From assembly GCA_019638395.1 (NCBI GenBank), contig JAHBTX010000006.1:1-64000 (forward strand): a stretch of DNA of 64,000 bases, written 5' to 3'. The translations under genes were made by a program, and so were the position numbers. The notes under the pieces were generated by a model that worked only from the letters and a program-made list of their open reading frames with translations, made no database searches and had not been told where the DNA came from. This DNA comes from Cyclobacteriaceae bacterium. Lineage in GTDB: Bacteria; Bacteroidota; Bacteroidia; Cytophagales; Cyclobacteriaceae. Position 1 is the stretch's first letter; every line of letters begins with the position of its first letter. Of the stretch, positions 55,142 to 63,639 are shown piece by piece.

Positions 55142-56434
55142 ATGTTAATTTTCACTTCTATTATTGCCTTTACTGCTGTAATTCTGTTACTGGTAGGGCT
55201 GTTGATTTTCGCTCAGAAAAAACTGGTACAATCCGGACCGGTTAAAATTGTTATCAATGGTGAAAAAACCATTACTGTTTCGGCCGGGAGTTCGCTGCTT
55301 ACCACGCTCGCAAACGAAAAAATATTCCTGCCCTCGGCCTGTGGCGGTGGCGGCACCTGTGCCATGTGCAAGTGTGTGGTAGAATCAGGCGGTGGCGATG
55401 TATTGCCAACCGAAGTAGGGCACCTTTCGCGCAAGGAACAAAAAGAACACGTGCGCCTGGGTTGCCAGGTTAAGGTGAAGCAGGATTTGGACATCCGTAT
55501 TCCGGAAGAAATCTTCGGTATAAAGAAGTGGGAGTGCGAAGTAGTAAGTAATTACAACGTATCTACCTTCATTAAGGAGTTTGTTGTAAAACTACCTCCG
55601 GGCGAAACATTGAAGTTTGAAGCGGGGGGTTACATTCAGATTGATGTGCCCGCACTTTCAGTAGATTTTAAAACCATGGACATAACACCGCACCCTGATT
55701 TAGGCCATAAGCAAGATGTGTTTCAAGGCGATTGGGATAAGTTTAAGTTGTGGGATTTGAAAATGAAAAACGATGAGCCCATCTTCCGCGCCTACTCCAT
55801 GGCCAACCACCCAGCCGAAGGAAATATAGTAATGTTGAACATTCGTATTGCCACCCCACCGTGGGATCGTGCCAATAACAAATGGATGGATGTAAATCCA
55901 GGTATTTGTTCTTCGTATGTATTCTCGCGCAAGCCAGGCGATAAAGTAACTATCTCTGGCCCTTATGGTGAATTCCATATTAACAAGACCCAACGCGAAA
56001 TGATTTACATTGGTGGAGGTGCCGGTATGGCTCCGTTGCGTGCACAAATCTTCCACCTGTTCCATACCGAAAAAACAAATCGCAAAGTATCGTATTGGTA
56101 TGGAGGTCGCTCGAAAAAAGAATTGTTCTATGTAGAGCACTTCCGCAAAATTGAACAGGAGTTCCCGAACTTCCAGTTCAACATCGGTTTGTCGGAACCA
56201 CTTCCGGAAGATAACTGGAAAGTGAAGAAGAGTTTAGATGATAAGGATGGTGATGGATACATCGGTTTTATCCATAAGTGTTTGTACGATAATTACCTGT
56301 CGAAGCACAAATCGCCCGAAGATGTAGAGTTCTATCTCTGTGGCCCGCCCATGATGAATGCTGCGGTGTTAAAAATGCTGGACGATATGGGTATTCCAAA
56401 AGAAAACGTTCGCTTTGACGACTTTGGAGGTTAA
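55142..56434 (+). CDS. nqrF: Na+-translocating NADH:quinone reductase subunit F
   Basis: 430 aa. One N-terminal membrane helix (residues about 3-25), a plant-type 2Fe-2S ferredoxin domain with Cys in [14 protein letters not shown] (and a fourth in LGCQVKV), an FAD domain (RAYSMANHP) and NADH domain ([26 protein letters not shown]). NqrF is the NADH-oxidising entry point of the Na+-NQR. The other subunits nqrA-E are not in the window, and the gene is flanked by terminators, so it is an isolated nqrF or lies apart from its complex. The acidic/aromatic insertions fit NqrF rather than other flavin reductases. Confidence 0.93.
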   Translation: MLIFTSIIAFTAVILLLVGLLIFAQKKLVQSGPVKIVINGEKTITVSAGSSLLTTLANEKIFLPSACGGGGTCAMCKCVVESGGGDVLPTEVGHLSRKEQKEHVRLGCQVKVKQDLDIRIPEEIFGIKKWECEVVSNYNVSTFIKEFVVKLPPGETLKFEAGGYIQIDVPALSVDFKTMDITPHPDLGHKQDVFQGDWDKFKLWDLKMKNDEPIFRAYSMANHPAEGNIVMLNIRIATPPWDRANNKWMDVNPGICSSYVFSRKPGDKVTISGPYGEFHINKTQREMIYIGGGAGMAPLRAQIFHLFHTEKTNRKVSYWYGGRSKKELFYVEHFRKIEQEFPNFQFNIGLSEPLPEDNWKVKKSLDDKDGDGYIGFIHKCLYDNYLSKHKSPEDVEFYLCGPPMMNAAVLKMLDDMGIPKENVRFDDFGG

Positions 56435-56458
56435 GACCTATTATTAGATAAAGATTGT

Positions 56459-56483
56459 AAGCCCTGCATTTGCAGGGCTTTTT
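56459..56483 (+). terminator. Intrinsic terminator after nqrF
   Basis: AAGCCCTGCA (56459-56468) and TGCAGGGCTT (56471-56480) form a 10-bp GC-rich stem followed by TTT. A textbook rho-independent terminator. Confidence 0.85.
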
Positions 56484-56546
56484 CATGCAAAGTATTCTAA
56501 GAGCAGTACAAAACTACTTCTCTTTCATTTTACTTATTTTTACATA

Positions 56547-56831
56547 ATGGAATTCGCAGAAATCAAAGAAGCCATAATGCCGGTGCTGAAAAAGCACAAG
56601 ATTACCAAGGCCGGGATCTTTGGATCGTACGCTAAAAACATAGCGACCGATAAGAGCGATATTGATATTTTAGTCGAACTCACCTATCCTATGAGTTTGC
56701 TTGACTTCATCGGTATAAAACTGGAACTGGAGGACATTCTTAAAAAGTCAGTTGATTTAGTTGAGTATAAAGCCATCAAACCTATCATTAGGGAGAATAT
56801 CCTAAAAAGCGAAATCCGAATTTATGGATGA
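56547..56831 (+). CDS. mntA: MntA-like nucleotidyltransferase antitoxin
   Basis: 94 aa minimal nucleotidyltransferase. Motif GSYAKNIATDKSDIDILVEL supplies the GS and the two catalytic Asp (SDIDI). In MntA/HepT systems this enzyme AMPylates the HEPN toxin to neutralise it. Stop and start overlap with the next gene by 8 nt, which is the usual order. Identification rests on the pair; symbol is by analogy. Confidence 0.85.
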   Translation: MEFAEIKEAIMPVLKKHKITKAGIFGSYAKNIATDKSDIDILVELTYPMSLLDFIGIKLELEDILKKSVDLVEYKAIKPIIRENILKSEIRIYG

Positions 56832-57174
56832 GCCAAGATCCGTTATGCTCTACCTCAACGACATCATTGAGTCAATTGATCTGATTGAGGTGTATGTAAA
56901 GGACTTAGACCCACGCGTATTTTTAAGCAGCCAAGAAAAGCAAGATGCTGTTATAAGAAGAATCGAAATTATTGGTGAAGCTACTGGAAAAATTCCAGAC
57001 TCAATAAGAAAGCTGTATCCCGAAGTTCCTTGGATTAAGATTAAGGGAATCCGAAACATAGCCATTCATCATTATTTTGGTGTTTCACCAGAGCTAATTT
57101 GGCAGGTAGCTACTGTTGATGTTAAAGAATTAAGACCGTGGGTTGAAAAAGCCATTAAAGAAATCTCACAGTAA
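56824..57174 (+). CDS. hepT: HepT-like HEPN RNase toxin (DUF86)
   Basis: 116 aa HEPN-domain protein. The RNase motif R-x4-H is RNIAIH (residues 77-82), followed by HYFGVSPELIWQ; the family usually shows RN-x3-H-x-Y/F. It cleaves tRNA or other RNA in characterised systems. It overlaps the mntA-like gene by 8 nt and has the adjacent IGEATGKIPDSIR segment typical of the family. No mobile element flanks are seen. Confidence 0.87.
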   Translation: MDEPRSVMLYLNDIIESIDLIEVYVKDLDPRVFLSSQEKQDAVIRRIEIIGEATGKIPDSIRKLYPEVPWIKIKGIRNIAIHHYFGVSPELIWQVATVDVKELRPWVEKAIKEISQ

Positions 57175-57175
57175 C

Positions 57176-58336
57176 ATGGACTTAACCATACTCTTCTCCC
57201 CGATTGACGAATCCATCTATCAAAAAACATATGCACCGAATTCGCTATTCAAAAGCATTCGGGTGTATGGCGATAAAATGCCCGATTATAAGGGTGCGCA
57301 CATTGCGATTATAGGAGTAAAAGAAGAGCGCGGAACCACAACTAATTCGGGTTGTGCCAATGGCCCTGATGAAATCCGGAAGAAACTTTATAACCTGAAA
57401 AAAGGAACGGGCGCGTATCGGATTGTTGATCTCGGTAATCTGAAACCCGGCATCGACCTGGACGAAACGTATGTGCGCATCAGCGAAGTTTGTCGCATTT
57501 TATTAGAGAACAACGTATTGCCTTTGATTTTGGGTGGTACGCATGATCTGGATTATGGCCAATACCGCGGTTATGAAGAAATGGAGAAACTCATCAGCTT
57601 GCTTAACATTGATGCATTTCTTGATCTGGACGATCACCGCGAGGCCGATAAAGCCAGTCAGCACATTCATAAAATTTTACTGCACGAACCCAACTACCTG
57701 CTTAGCTATACACACCTCGCCCATCAGCTTTATCTGATTGATCCTGCTTCGGCAGCCATACTTGAAAAATTGTATTTCGAAGCATTTCGGATCGGACAAA
57801 TGCGTACCAATCTGGCGGAGATGGAACCCGCCATTCGCAATGCCGATTTAATGAGTTTTGATGTTACGGCCATTCGCTCATCTGATGCACCCGGCAACGC
57901 TAATGCGCAACCCTTTGGATTAACCGGTGAAGAAGCTTGTCAGTTGTGTTGGTATGCTGGTATGAATGAAAAATTAAGCTCGGCCGGATTTTATGAGTAC
58001 AATCCCGACTTTGATGATGCTACTAAAAAAACAGCTTCAGTAATCGCTACCATGATCTGGTATTTTATTGAAGGTTTTTATCATCGCAAGCACGATACCA
58101 ACTTCAGAAGCAATGATTTTTTAAAATATGTGGTATCGATGGCTGCCGAACCAGAGTCAATTACATTCTACAAAAGTAAAGTAACGGAGAAATGGTGGAT
58201 GGAAGTTGCCTACCACCAACCCGGTGCCCGCTATCCCCGCAATAGCATTATTCCGTGCAGCTATAACGATTACCAGATTGCCACCAAAGGCGAAGTGCCC
58301 GAGCGGTACATCAGCACGTTAGCTAAGTTGATTTAA
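57176..58336 (+). CDS. Arginase/formimidoylglutamase-superfamily protein with altered metal motifs
   Basis: 386 aa from the ATG at 57176; an upstream open frame overlaps hepT. The ureohydrolase fold is visible but the Mn-binding motifs differ: GGTHDLDYG in place of GGDHS, DAFLDLDDHR in place of DAHxD, and SFDVTAIRSSDAP in place of SFDxDxxDP. The last, with NANAQPFGLTGEEAC, matches from memory a Bacteroidota clade often labelled formimidoylglutamase. With several ligands changed, activity is uncertain; it may have a different metal site or be non-catalytic. Confidence 0.78.
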   Translation: MDLTILFSPIDESIYQKTYAPNSLFKSIRVYGDKMPDYKGAHIAIIGVKEERGTTTNSGCANGPDEIRKKLYNLKKGTGAYRIVDLGNLKPGIDLDETYVRISEVCRILLENNVLPLILGGTHDLDYGQYRGYEEMEKLISLLNIDAFLDLDDHREADKASQHIHKILLHEPNYLLSYTHLAHQLYLIDPASAAILEKLYFEAFRIGQMRTNLAEMEPAIRNADLMSFDVTAIRSSDAPGNANAQPFGLTGEEACQLCWYAGMNEKLSSAGFYEYNPDFDDATKKTASVIATMIWYFIEGFYHRKHDTNFRSNDFLKYVVSMAAEPESITFYKSKVTEKWWMEVAYHQPGARYPRNSIIPCSYNDYQIATKGEVPERYISTLAKLI

Positions 58337-58340
58337 ACAT

Positions 58341-59606
58341 CTAACCTTGTCGCTTACGCGATTTCACCAGTTGAATGATTACCACAATCAGTACCGCCAC
58401 GGTAGTGGCTACAACTAATCGCGGATGTGGTGTTAGCGAGAAAAAATCGCTTATAGCTTTATCGATATTATTAATTCCGATTAGTGCCGAGGTGCCAAAG
58501 ATTAAGACCAGAACAGCATTGTACCACAGAGCATGTTGATGTTCTGGTTTTACCAGCCGGTTATCATTCACCATCATAATTAGAAAATAAGCTAACAGTG
58601 GCAATACAAAACCATTCATAGCCTGTACGGCAAGTATTACGGGTATGGGTTTTACACCACTTATACCAAAACCAAAACCTGTTAATAAAACAATTACCCA
58701 CACTAACCGGATGCGATTTTTATTTTCTGATCCCAACACATTGGCAGCAATTAATGAAGCGGCATAAGGCGATGTAATTGCTGATGAAAATCCGGCTGCA
58801 AATAAACCAACGCCCAAAGCAGCGGCTGCCCACGTGCCATTATTGTTTTTTAAAATCTCAGCAAGAGCCGGAAACGAAGTAAATGTACCAGCAACTGTAC
58901 CGGCTAATAAAATGCAAGCTGTTATAGCTCCACCTATAATTACTGAGACAGTAAGTCCAATCCGCATAAGCGGAATGGTGTTGCCCTTGCTGATGGCCGA
59001 GCCCATAAAAATATTATATGGAACAATGGTAGTGCCCACCAAAGCCAGCGCTATCCATTCACTTCCAACAGGCAATTGCGGAACCACCAATGATTTTAAC
59101 AATTCACCAAAAGTAAATTTTGCTTTGAATGCAAGCACGGCAAAGGCTATTGCCATTATCACGACCAAAACCATCATCACATTCGAAATTAGTTTGCTGC
59201 CACCACGCCATAAAATAATAGCAGCCAAAAAGGTAATGATTACCGTAAATAATTTTGTGCTCCCCGAAGTAAGTACCCCCAAACCTGAAACAGCACCCAG
59301 AATATTACCTGCCTCGTAGGCAGCACACCCTAACAAAACCGGAACGGCTACTAACCACTTTACCCAAGCGGCACCAAACCGCTGTTGCACACATTCGCCA
59401 AATGTTAAACCACGGCTTATGATTACGCGGGCCGATACTTCCTGCAACACAATACAGGCTACAGTTGCAAATACTACTGCCCACAACAAGCTCAACTGAA
59501 AAGATGCCCCGGCTGTTACCGCGGTTGTAATAGTACCCGGCCCGATAAAAGCAGCCGAAATCACTGACCATAATACAACACTTCTTATCTTAGCTGGCGC
59601 ACTCAT
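58341..59606 (-). CDS. Nramp (SLC11)-family transporter with atypical metal site
   Basis: 421 aa, about 11 membrane helices. The helix-1 motif, usually DPGN, reads GPGTITTAVTAGA, and the helix-6 motif, usually MPHN, reads VPYNIFMGSA; both replace conserved Mn/Fe-binding residues (Asp and Met). Fold-diagnostic segments (VLQEVSARVIISRG, GLFAAGFSSAITSPYA) support Nramp. Substrate specificity is therefore likely to differ from Mn2+/Fe2+ importers, as in Nramp-related Mg or other clades. It is convergent with the arginase-like gene (4-nt gap). Confidence 0.82.
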   Translation of the reverse strand: MSAPAKIRSVVLWSVISAAFIGPGTITTAVTAGASFQLSLLWAVVFATVACIVLQEVSARVIISRGLTFGECVQQRFGAAWVKWLVAVPVLLGCAAYEAGNILGAVSGLGVLTSGSTKLFTVIITFLAAIILWRGGSKLISNVMMVLVVIMAIAFAVLAFKAKFTFGELLKSLVVPQLPVGSEWIALALVGTTIVPYNIFMGSAISKGNTIPLMRIGLTVSVIIGGAITACILLAGTVAGTFTSFPALAEILKNNNGTWAAAALGVGLFAAGFSSAITSPYAASLIAANVLGSENKNRIRLVWVIVLLTGFGFGISGVKPIPVILAVQAMNGFVLPLLAYFLIMMVNDNRLVKPEHQHALWYNAVLVLIFGTSALIGINNIDKAISDFFSLTPHPRLVVATTVAVLIVVIIQLVKSRKRQG

Positions 59607-59659
59607 TAGTTAAGCAATTTCTAAAAATAGAAGTTTGATCATTTAAAACCATAGCGCGT

Positions 59660-60034
59660 ATGAATAAAGAAACCTTCGCCTTAGCACTCATTCGCTTCGC
59701 AGCAGCAGCCAATATGTTAATTCATGGTATTGCCCGAATTGCAAATGATGGTGTTACACCTTTCGATGGTTTTTTATCCAGCCTGGGATTTCCGCCTTAC
59801 TCGGCTTGGGTGATTACGCTTTTTGAAATTGCTGGTGCTGTTTTATTGATGCTTAACCGTTGGGTTATGCCCATCAGTATTTTGTTCATTTTACAATTAC
59901 TGGTGGGAATAATATTAGTACATGGCCATGAAGGTTGGTTTGTGGTTGGTGCCGGCCGAAACGGTGTTGAGTACAGCGTATTGCTGATAATCTGTTTTAT
60001 CTGCACATTACTAAGCGCGCGAAAGAAAACTTAA
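59660..60034 (+). CDS. DoxX-family membrane protein
   Basis: 124 aa, four hydrophobic helices. MLIHGIARIANDGVTPFDGFL and LFEIAGAVLLMLNRW match DoxX-like/terminal-oxidase-associated proteins, in which helix 1 carries GxxR-type motif. Function unknown in this clade; relatives associate with quinone oxidation. It has 53 nt upstream, divergent from the Nramp-like gene. Confidence 0.78.
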   Translation: MNKETFALALIRFAAAANMLIHGIARIANDGVTPFDGFLSSLGFPPYSAWVITLFEIAGAVLLMLNRWVMPISILFILQLLVGIILVHGHEGWFVVGAGRNGVEYSVLLIICFICTLLSARKKT

Positions 60035-60037
60035 TTC

Positions 60038-60622
60038 CTATTTATTCATACCCGGCAGCACGCCTGAAAAGGTAACACCAAACGCATTGGCAGAATAAGT
60101 CTCATTATTTTGATCGGTGTATTTTAATGCTGTGAATGAAAGTCCTATACCATAGTAGGCAATTTCAAACACCGGACCAGCATTGCTTTTGAAAGTTTTA
60201 TCTGTACCAAATCCATCCGCCTTATAGTTAGCGCCAGTATGCTTAACAACTCCTCCACTCAATCGCAACTTAGGTGCTGCCATATAGTTTGCTGTAAATT
60301 GTAAGGGCACACGTGTTAACCGAATATTTGCATTATTGGCTTGAGTAGTTACATACTTGTAACCAATTGAACCGCGCAGCAGAAATTTATCTGCCTTAGG
60401 AAATTGAATCTGAGCTCCGATCGCGATTGATCCACCCTGGCCTGCATTTACTGGCTGACTATCGCCATTCGTGAAAAAGATTTTATCTATTTCATCGCCA
60501 CCAAATTCAAGAGCGCCACTTATTAAGAAACGAATTGGCCTATACGTTGGCTCGTCTTGGGCTAATACTTTGCCGGCAACAGCAATTATGAACAGAATTA
60601 CAAAGAGCGATTTTAATTTCAT
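60038..60622 (-). CDS. Exported outer-membrane beta-barrel protein
   Basis: 194 aa. Signal peptide (MKLKSLFVILFIIAVAG, cut near VLAQ) and then alternating hydrophobic strands (FLLRGSIGYKYVTT, GPVFEIAYYGIGLSFTALKY, FGVTFSGVLPGMNK). It resembles small 8-stranded outer-membrane proteins but no specific family is recognised. It is convergent with the DoxX gene. Confidence 0.7.
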   Translation of the reverse strand: MKLKSLFVILFIIAVAGKVLAQDEPTYRPIRFLISGALEFGGDEIDKIFFTNGDSQPVNAGQGGSIAIGAQIQFPKADKFLLRGSIGYKYVTTQANNANIRLTRVPLQFTANYMAAPKLRLSGGVVKHTGANYKADGFGTDKTFKSNAGPVFEIAYYGIGLSFTALKYTDQNNETYSANAFGVTFSGVLPGMNK

Positions 60623-60712
60623 AGCCAGTGCTTTTTTAACGGATGCAATGATACAGAAATGTCTGTCTTCGAATTCATAGTCATGACTAAAAAATAATTA
60701 TGGGGCAGTTAC

Positions 60713-60744
60713 TTTGAAGTTAGACTAGAACAAATTTATCTTTG
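60713..60744 (+). promoter_or_regulatory. Consensus promoter upstream of the rtcB leader
   Basis: TTTG (60713-60716), 20 nt, TATCTTTG (60737-60744). Matches the Bacteroidota consensus and places transcription start at about 60750, next to the ATG of the leader ORF. Confidence 0.65.
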
Positions 60745-60748
60745 CACC

Positions 60749-60826
60749 ATGCTAAGAATAACAGCACCATATAAAATCAACAAACCCGGTAGCGATATTG
60801 GGTTTAAGCCACGGATTTTCAGTTGA
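60749..60826 (+). CDS. 25-codon leader ORF upstream of rtcB
   Basis: ATG at 60749, TGA at 60824-60826. Begins MLRITAPYKINKPGSDIG and ends KPRIFS; Ile and Lys are frequent but no codon run identifies a sensed amino acid. The start codon lies almost at the predicted transcription start, suggesting leaderless translation. Followed directly by mutually exclusive hairpins and a terminator. Could be a leader peptide or chance. Confidence 0.4.
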   Translation: MLRITAPYKINKPGSDIGFKPRIFS

Positions 60827-60874
60827 TCATGATCTGATCCAATTACTGAAAACCCGGGCCGTCCGGGTTTTTTT
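60782..60874 (+). promoter_or_regulatory. Candidate attenuator: alternative hairpins and intrinsic terminator
   Basis: Element A: AAACCC (60782-60787) with GGGTTT (60800-60805). Element B: TTTTCAGT (60816-60823) with ACTGAAAA (60845-60852), extendable with flanking CGG/CCG. Element C: AAAACCCGG (60849-60857) with CCGGGTTTT (60863-60871) and a T run to 60874, an intrinsic terminator. B and C share 60849-60852, so only one can form, as in antiterminator/terminator switches. About 90 nt separate the terminator from rtcB. Confidence 0.6.
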
Positions 60875-60962
60875 ATTTTACCACGGACACAAAATAAAAA
60901 TTAAACATCAGCAACGATGCGTGGAATTGTTTTGCCCATAGCGAAACAGAAATTATTAAGTT

Positions 60963-62378
60963 ATGAAAAGAAAAATGTTAAGCGGAAAGGACCTGATCAA
61001 ATTGGGTTATCCGGAAGGAAAAGCAATCGGTACAGCGATCAATACCGTATTGAAGTACTACCGCAGAAGCGAGAAAGAAGAAATATACGAGGCATTGAAG
61101 GCAGTACTGATAAATCCAAAAGCGTTTGTACAAGATTCAATCTGGAGCAAGACTGCATTGGCAATTGTACCATCCGAGAAAAAATCGTTGGTGCATGAGT
61201 TGTTGAAAAACAGAATCGACTATAAGATTTACGGAGGTGCTGAGATTGAAGAAGGTGCGCGTAACCAGATGGAGATTGCCATGAAGTTGCCGATAACAGT
61301 TGCCGGAGCGTTAATGCCCGATGCTCATCAAGGTTACGGTTTACCGATTGGTGGAGTATTGGCTACACACAATGCTGTAATACCTTATGGAGTAGGTGTA
61401 GATATTGGCTGTCGAATGTGTTTAACTGCTTATCCGTTGGATGAAAAGTTTTTAACCAGACATCAGGCCAACCTGAAACAAATCTTGTTGGACAATACAT
61501 GTTTTGGTCGCGAAGTATTTAAACGCCCGAAAGAACATGAAGTGCTTGATCGGAATTTGTTTAAAGAGATCACGATACTAAAACCGTTTCAAGGTAAGGC
61601 AGCGATGCAGATTGGTTCATCCGGAAGCGGGAATCATTTTGTTGAGTTTGGATTGATTGATCTACCCGAACACAATGAATGGAAACTTGCAGGTGGAAAA
61701 TATCTCGCGGTTTTGTCGCACTCGGGTTCGCGTGGTTTAGGTGCTGAAATTGCCAGACACTATACACGTGTAGCTAAACAAAATTGTTTGTTACCAGGTG
61801 AAGCTGCAAGCCTTGCCTGGCTTGATTTGAATACCGAAGCCGGACAAGAATATTGGTTGGCTATGAATTTAGCTGGTGATTATGCTTCAGCTAATCATCA
61901 CCAGATTCATGAACGAATAGCCGCAGCATTAGGCGAGCAATCTTTAATCCGGGTAGAGAATCATCACAACTTTGCCTGGAAAGAAAAGTTGGCTGATGGC
62001 ACCGAAGTAATTGTGCATCGTAAAGGAGCAACTCCTGCGGGTGCTGGTGTACTGGGAATTATTCCTGGTTCGATGACTGCACCTGGCTTTATTGTGAAAG
62101 GAAAAGGTAATGCAACGTCACTCAATTCAGCTTCGCATGGAGCGGGAAGAATGATGTCGCGAAGTGCTGCTAAAAATTCCATCACCAATAAAATGATGAA
62201 ACAGGAATTGCAACAGCATGAGGTAACATTACTGGGAGGCGGATTAGATGAAGCACCCATGGCCTATAAGGATATCCGGAAAGTAATGCACTATCAGGAT
62301 GAACTTGTGGAAGTGCTCGGAGAATTTACTCCGAAGATTGTAAGAATGTGTGGCGATGATTCGCCTGCAGAAGATTGA
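60963..62378 (+). CDS. rtcB: RtcB-family RNA ligase
   Basis: 471 aa. RtcB joins 2',3'-cyclic phosphate or 3'-phosphate ends to 5'-OH RNA ends using GTP and Mn2+. Signature residues are present: MPDAHQGYGLPIGGV, GVDIGCRMCLTAYPL (metal-binding Cys), SSGSGNHFVEFG, SHSGSRGLGAE, NHHNFAWKE and, near residue 395, SHGAGRMMSR with the guanylylated His. It is preceded by an attenuator-like leader and followed within 80 nt by two TPR genes on the same strand, suggesting an RNA repair operon. Confidence 0.95.
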   Translation: MKRKMLSGKDLIKLGYPEGKAIGTAINTVLKYYRRSEKEEIYEALKAVLINPKAFVQDSIWSKTALAIVPSEKKSLVHELLKNRIDYKIYGGAEIEEGARNQMEIAMKLPITVAGALMPDAHQGYGLPIGGVLATHNAVIPYGVGVDIGCRMCLTAYPLDEKFLTRHQANLKQILLDNTCFGREVFKRPKEHEVLDRNLFKEITILKPFQGKAAMQIGSSGSGNHFVEFGLIDLPEHNEWKLAGGKYLAVLSHSGSRGLGAEIARHYTRVAKQNCLLPGEAASLAWLDLNTEAGQEYWLAMNLAGDYASANHHQIHERIAAALGEQSLIRVENHHNFAWKEKLADGTEVIVHRKGATPAGAGVLGIIPGSMTAPGFIVKGKGNATSLNSASHGAGRMMSRSAAKNSITNKMMKQELQQHEVTLLGGGLDEAPMAYKDIRKVMHYQDELVEVLGEFTPKIVRMCGDDSPAED

Positions 62379-62452
62379 TTCAAAATTCAAGGTTTAAGAA
62401 TTCAACATTCGAAACCGTGAGTTTTGAATGTTGAACATTAAATTTTTGAATG
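62378..62452. repeat. Long palindrome between rtcB and the first TPR gene
   Basis: Core stem: TTCAACATTC (62401-62410) plus GAAAC with GTTTT plus GAATGTTGAA (62421-62435), 15 bp with one G-U around CGTGA. Flanking ATTCAAAATTC and AATTTTTGAATG extend the symmetry. Resembles the AATTC-type element inside ileS. Confidence 0.75.
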
Positions 62453-62457
62453 TAAGT

Positions 62458-62955
62458 ATGGAACTAAAATGGATGAACACACACCTGACTCAGGCCGAGC
62501 AGTTGATATACAACAACCAGGTAAACGAAGGTTTGGATTTATTGCATAACCTGTTGTATGAAGAACCAGGCTATGCACACCTGCACAACCACATTGGCTG
62601 GGCATACTTGTACTACACTCCGGAAATAGCCCAGGCTGAAATGCACTTGAAGCTTTCAATCCGGTTTAATGCAAGCTATGCACCACCTTACCTGCACATG
62701 GGGAACTTGTTGATTCGTACCGGACGCTATACCGAAGCGTTGGAATACTTGCAAAAAGGTTTACATCAAAGAGAAGCAAACAAAGTTGCTTTTCTTGATT
62801 TGATCGCGCAAGTGTACGAGTTGAAACAGGATTTCCGGAAAGCTATTCGTTTCTACAAAGAAGCGATGGTAGCAACTACCGGATTTGAAACTGCCCAGTT
62901 GATGGAAGGCATTAAAAGATGTCAGAAAAAAAGATGGGTGATGTTCAGTTTTTAA
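62458..62955 (+). CDS. Small TPR protein (rtcB-adjacent)
   Basis: 165 aa from the ATG at 62458; a frame upstream to 62428 runs through the palindrome. Helical TPR-like repeats: NEGLDLLHNLLYEEPGYAHL, AEMHLKLSIRFNASYAPPYL, ALEYLQKGLHQREANK and FRKAIRFYKEAMVATT. A close relative of the next gene (shared LLYEEPGYA-LH and YELKQDF/YELKKQF-KAI). No signal peptide. Ends YKRW-like tail MEGIKRCQKKRWVMFSF. Possibly a partner of RtcB. Confidence 0.75.
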   Translation: MELKWMNTHLTQAEQLIYNNQVNEGLDLLHNLLYEEPGYAHLHNHIGWAYLYYTPEIAQAEMHLKLSIRFNASYAPPYLHMGNLLIRTGRYTEALEYLQKGLHQREANKVAFLDLIAQVYELKQDFRKAIRFYKEAMVATTGFETAQLMEGIKRCQKKRWVMFSF

Positions 62956-63005
62956 ACACGAGCAGGAGAAGCAAATTGTTTCTCCTGCTAAACTGAAACT
63001 TAACA

Positions 63006-63494
63006 ATGGAAAAGATAAAATGGATAGAAGACTATCTCGAAGAAGCGTTGAAGCTGGCGTGGATGGAAGGACACGAACCTGCATTGAAGTTATTGGACAG
63101 GCTATTGTACGAAGAACCAGGTTATGCCCGGTTACACTATACATTAGGTTTAATCTACTTCGACTATGGTGATGACAGGCCGCGTGCCGAACAGCACTTC
63201 AGGCTTGCGATACAATTCGATAAAAAGTTTGCCGATCCTTATTGGTATCTGGGTAAACTTTTAGCCGATGACGAAAGACTGAATGATGCGCTTGATATTT
63301 ACAAGAAGGGAATGAAAGCCAAGCAAGCGAGAAAAGCATACTTACTGGAACAAGTGGGCAAGGCTTATGAATTGAAAAAACAATTTAACAAAGCGATTAC
63401 CCGCTATCGGAAAGCGCTGCAACACTCGGCTGAGTTATGGCACTGTATTGTATTGGAAGAAAGCATTAAACGATGCAAACGCAAACAGAGATAA
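63006..63494 (+). CDS. Small TPR protein, paralogue of the preceding gene
   Basis: 162 aa. Repeats: PALKLLDRLLYEEPGYARLH, RAEQHFRLAIQFDKKFADPY, ALDIYKKGMKAKQ and FNKAITRYRKALQHS, ending ESIKRCKRKQR. The same plan and C-terminal IKRCxKK tail as the gene at 62458-62955, so they arose by tandem duplication. Both follow rtcB. The basic tail could bind RNA. A terminator hairpin closes the unit. Confidence 0.77.
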   Translation: MEKIKWIEDYLEEALKLAWMEGHEPALKLLDRLLYEEPGYARLHYTLGLIYFDYGDDRPRAEQHFRLAIQFDKKFADPYWYLGKLLADDERLNDALDIYKKGMKAKQARKAYLLEQVGKAYELKKQFNKAITRYRKALQHSAELWHCIVLEESIKRCKRKQR

Positions 63495-63497
63495 AAT

Positions 63498-63523
63498 AAA
63501 GGAGCGCTGATGAGGCGCTCTTT
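63498..63523 (+). terminator. Terminator of the rtcB-TPR unit
   Basis: GAGCGC (63502-63507) pairs with GCGCTC (63515-63520) and AAA (63498-63500) with TTT (63521-63523), with one bulged G; loop TGATGAG. Stem is followed by TTTG then TTTATT. Confidence 0.7.
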
Positions 63524-63539
63524 GTTTATTGCACTATTT

Positions 63540-63630
63540 TTTAACGCCACGAAGACACAAAGGCACTAAGAAAAACACGAAGTTGAGAACTGTAACGTAT
63601 AATAATAACTACTGCTTAGTGCCTTAGTTA
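63540..63630. repeat. CACGAAGACACAAAGGCAC-type palindromic repeat
   Basis: AAGGCACTAAG (63560-63570) is exactly complementary to CTTAGTGCCTT (63615-63625). The 5' arm carries GCCACGAAGACACAAAGG, a word common in Bacteroidota intergenic repeats. No gene in this 145-nt gap. Confidence 0.7.
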
Positions 63631-63639
63631 CAAAATGAT

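Larger units (their letters stand above)
60623..60962. other. Intergenic region between outer-membrane protein gene and rtcB
   Basis: 340 nt. It holds the promoter, 25-codon ORF and terminator described separately. From 60875 to 60962 it contains only an AT-rich stretch with ACCACGGACACAA, similar to a common Bacteroidota intergenic repeat, and no gene. A frame from 60917 reads into rtcB in another phase and is a shadow. Confidence 0.7.

Noticed and set aside
58834..59319. A 161-codon plus-strand frame antisense to the Nramp-like gene
   Set aside because: Composition is that of a reverse-complement of membrane helices; no start context.
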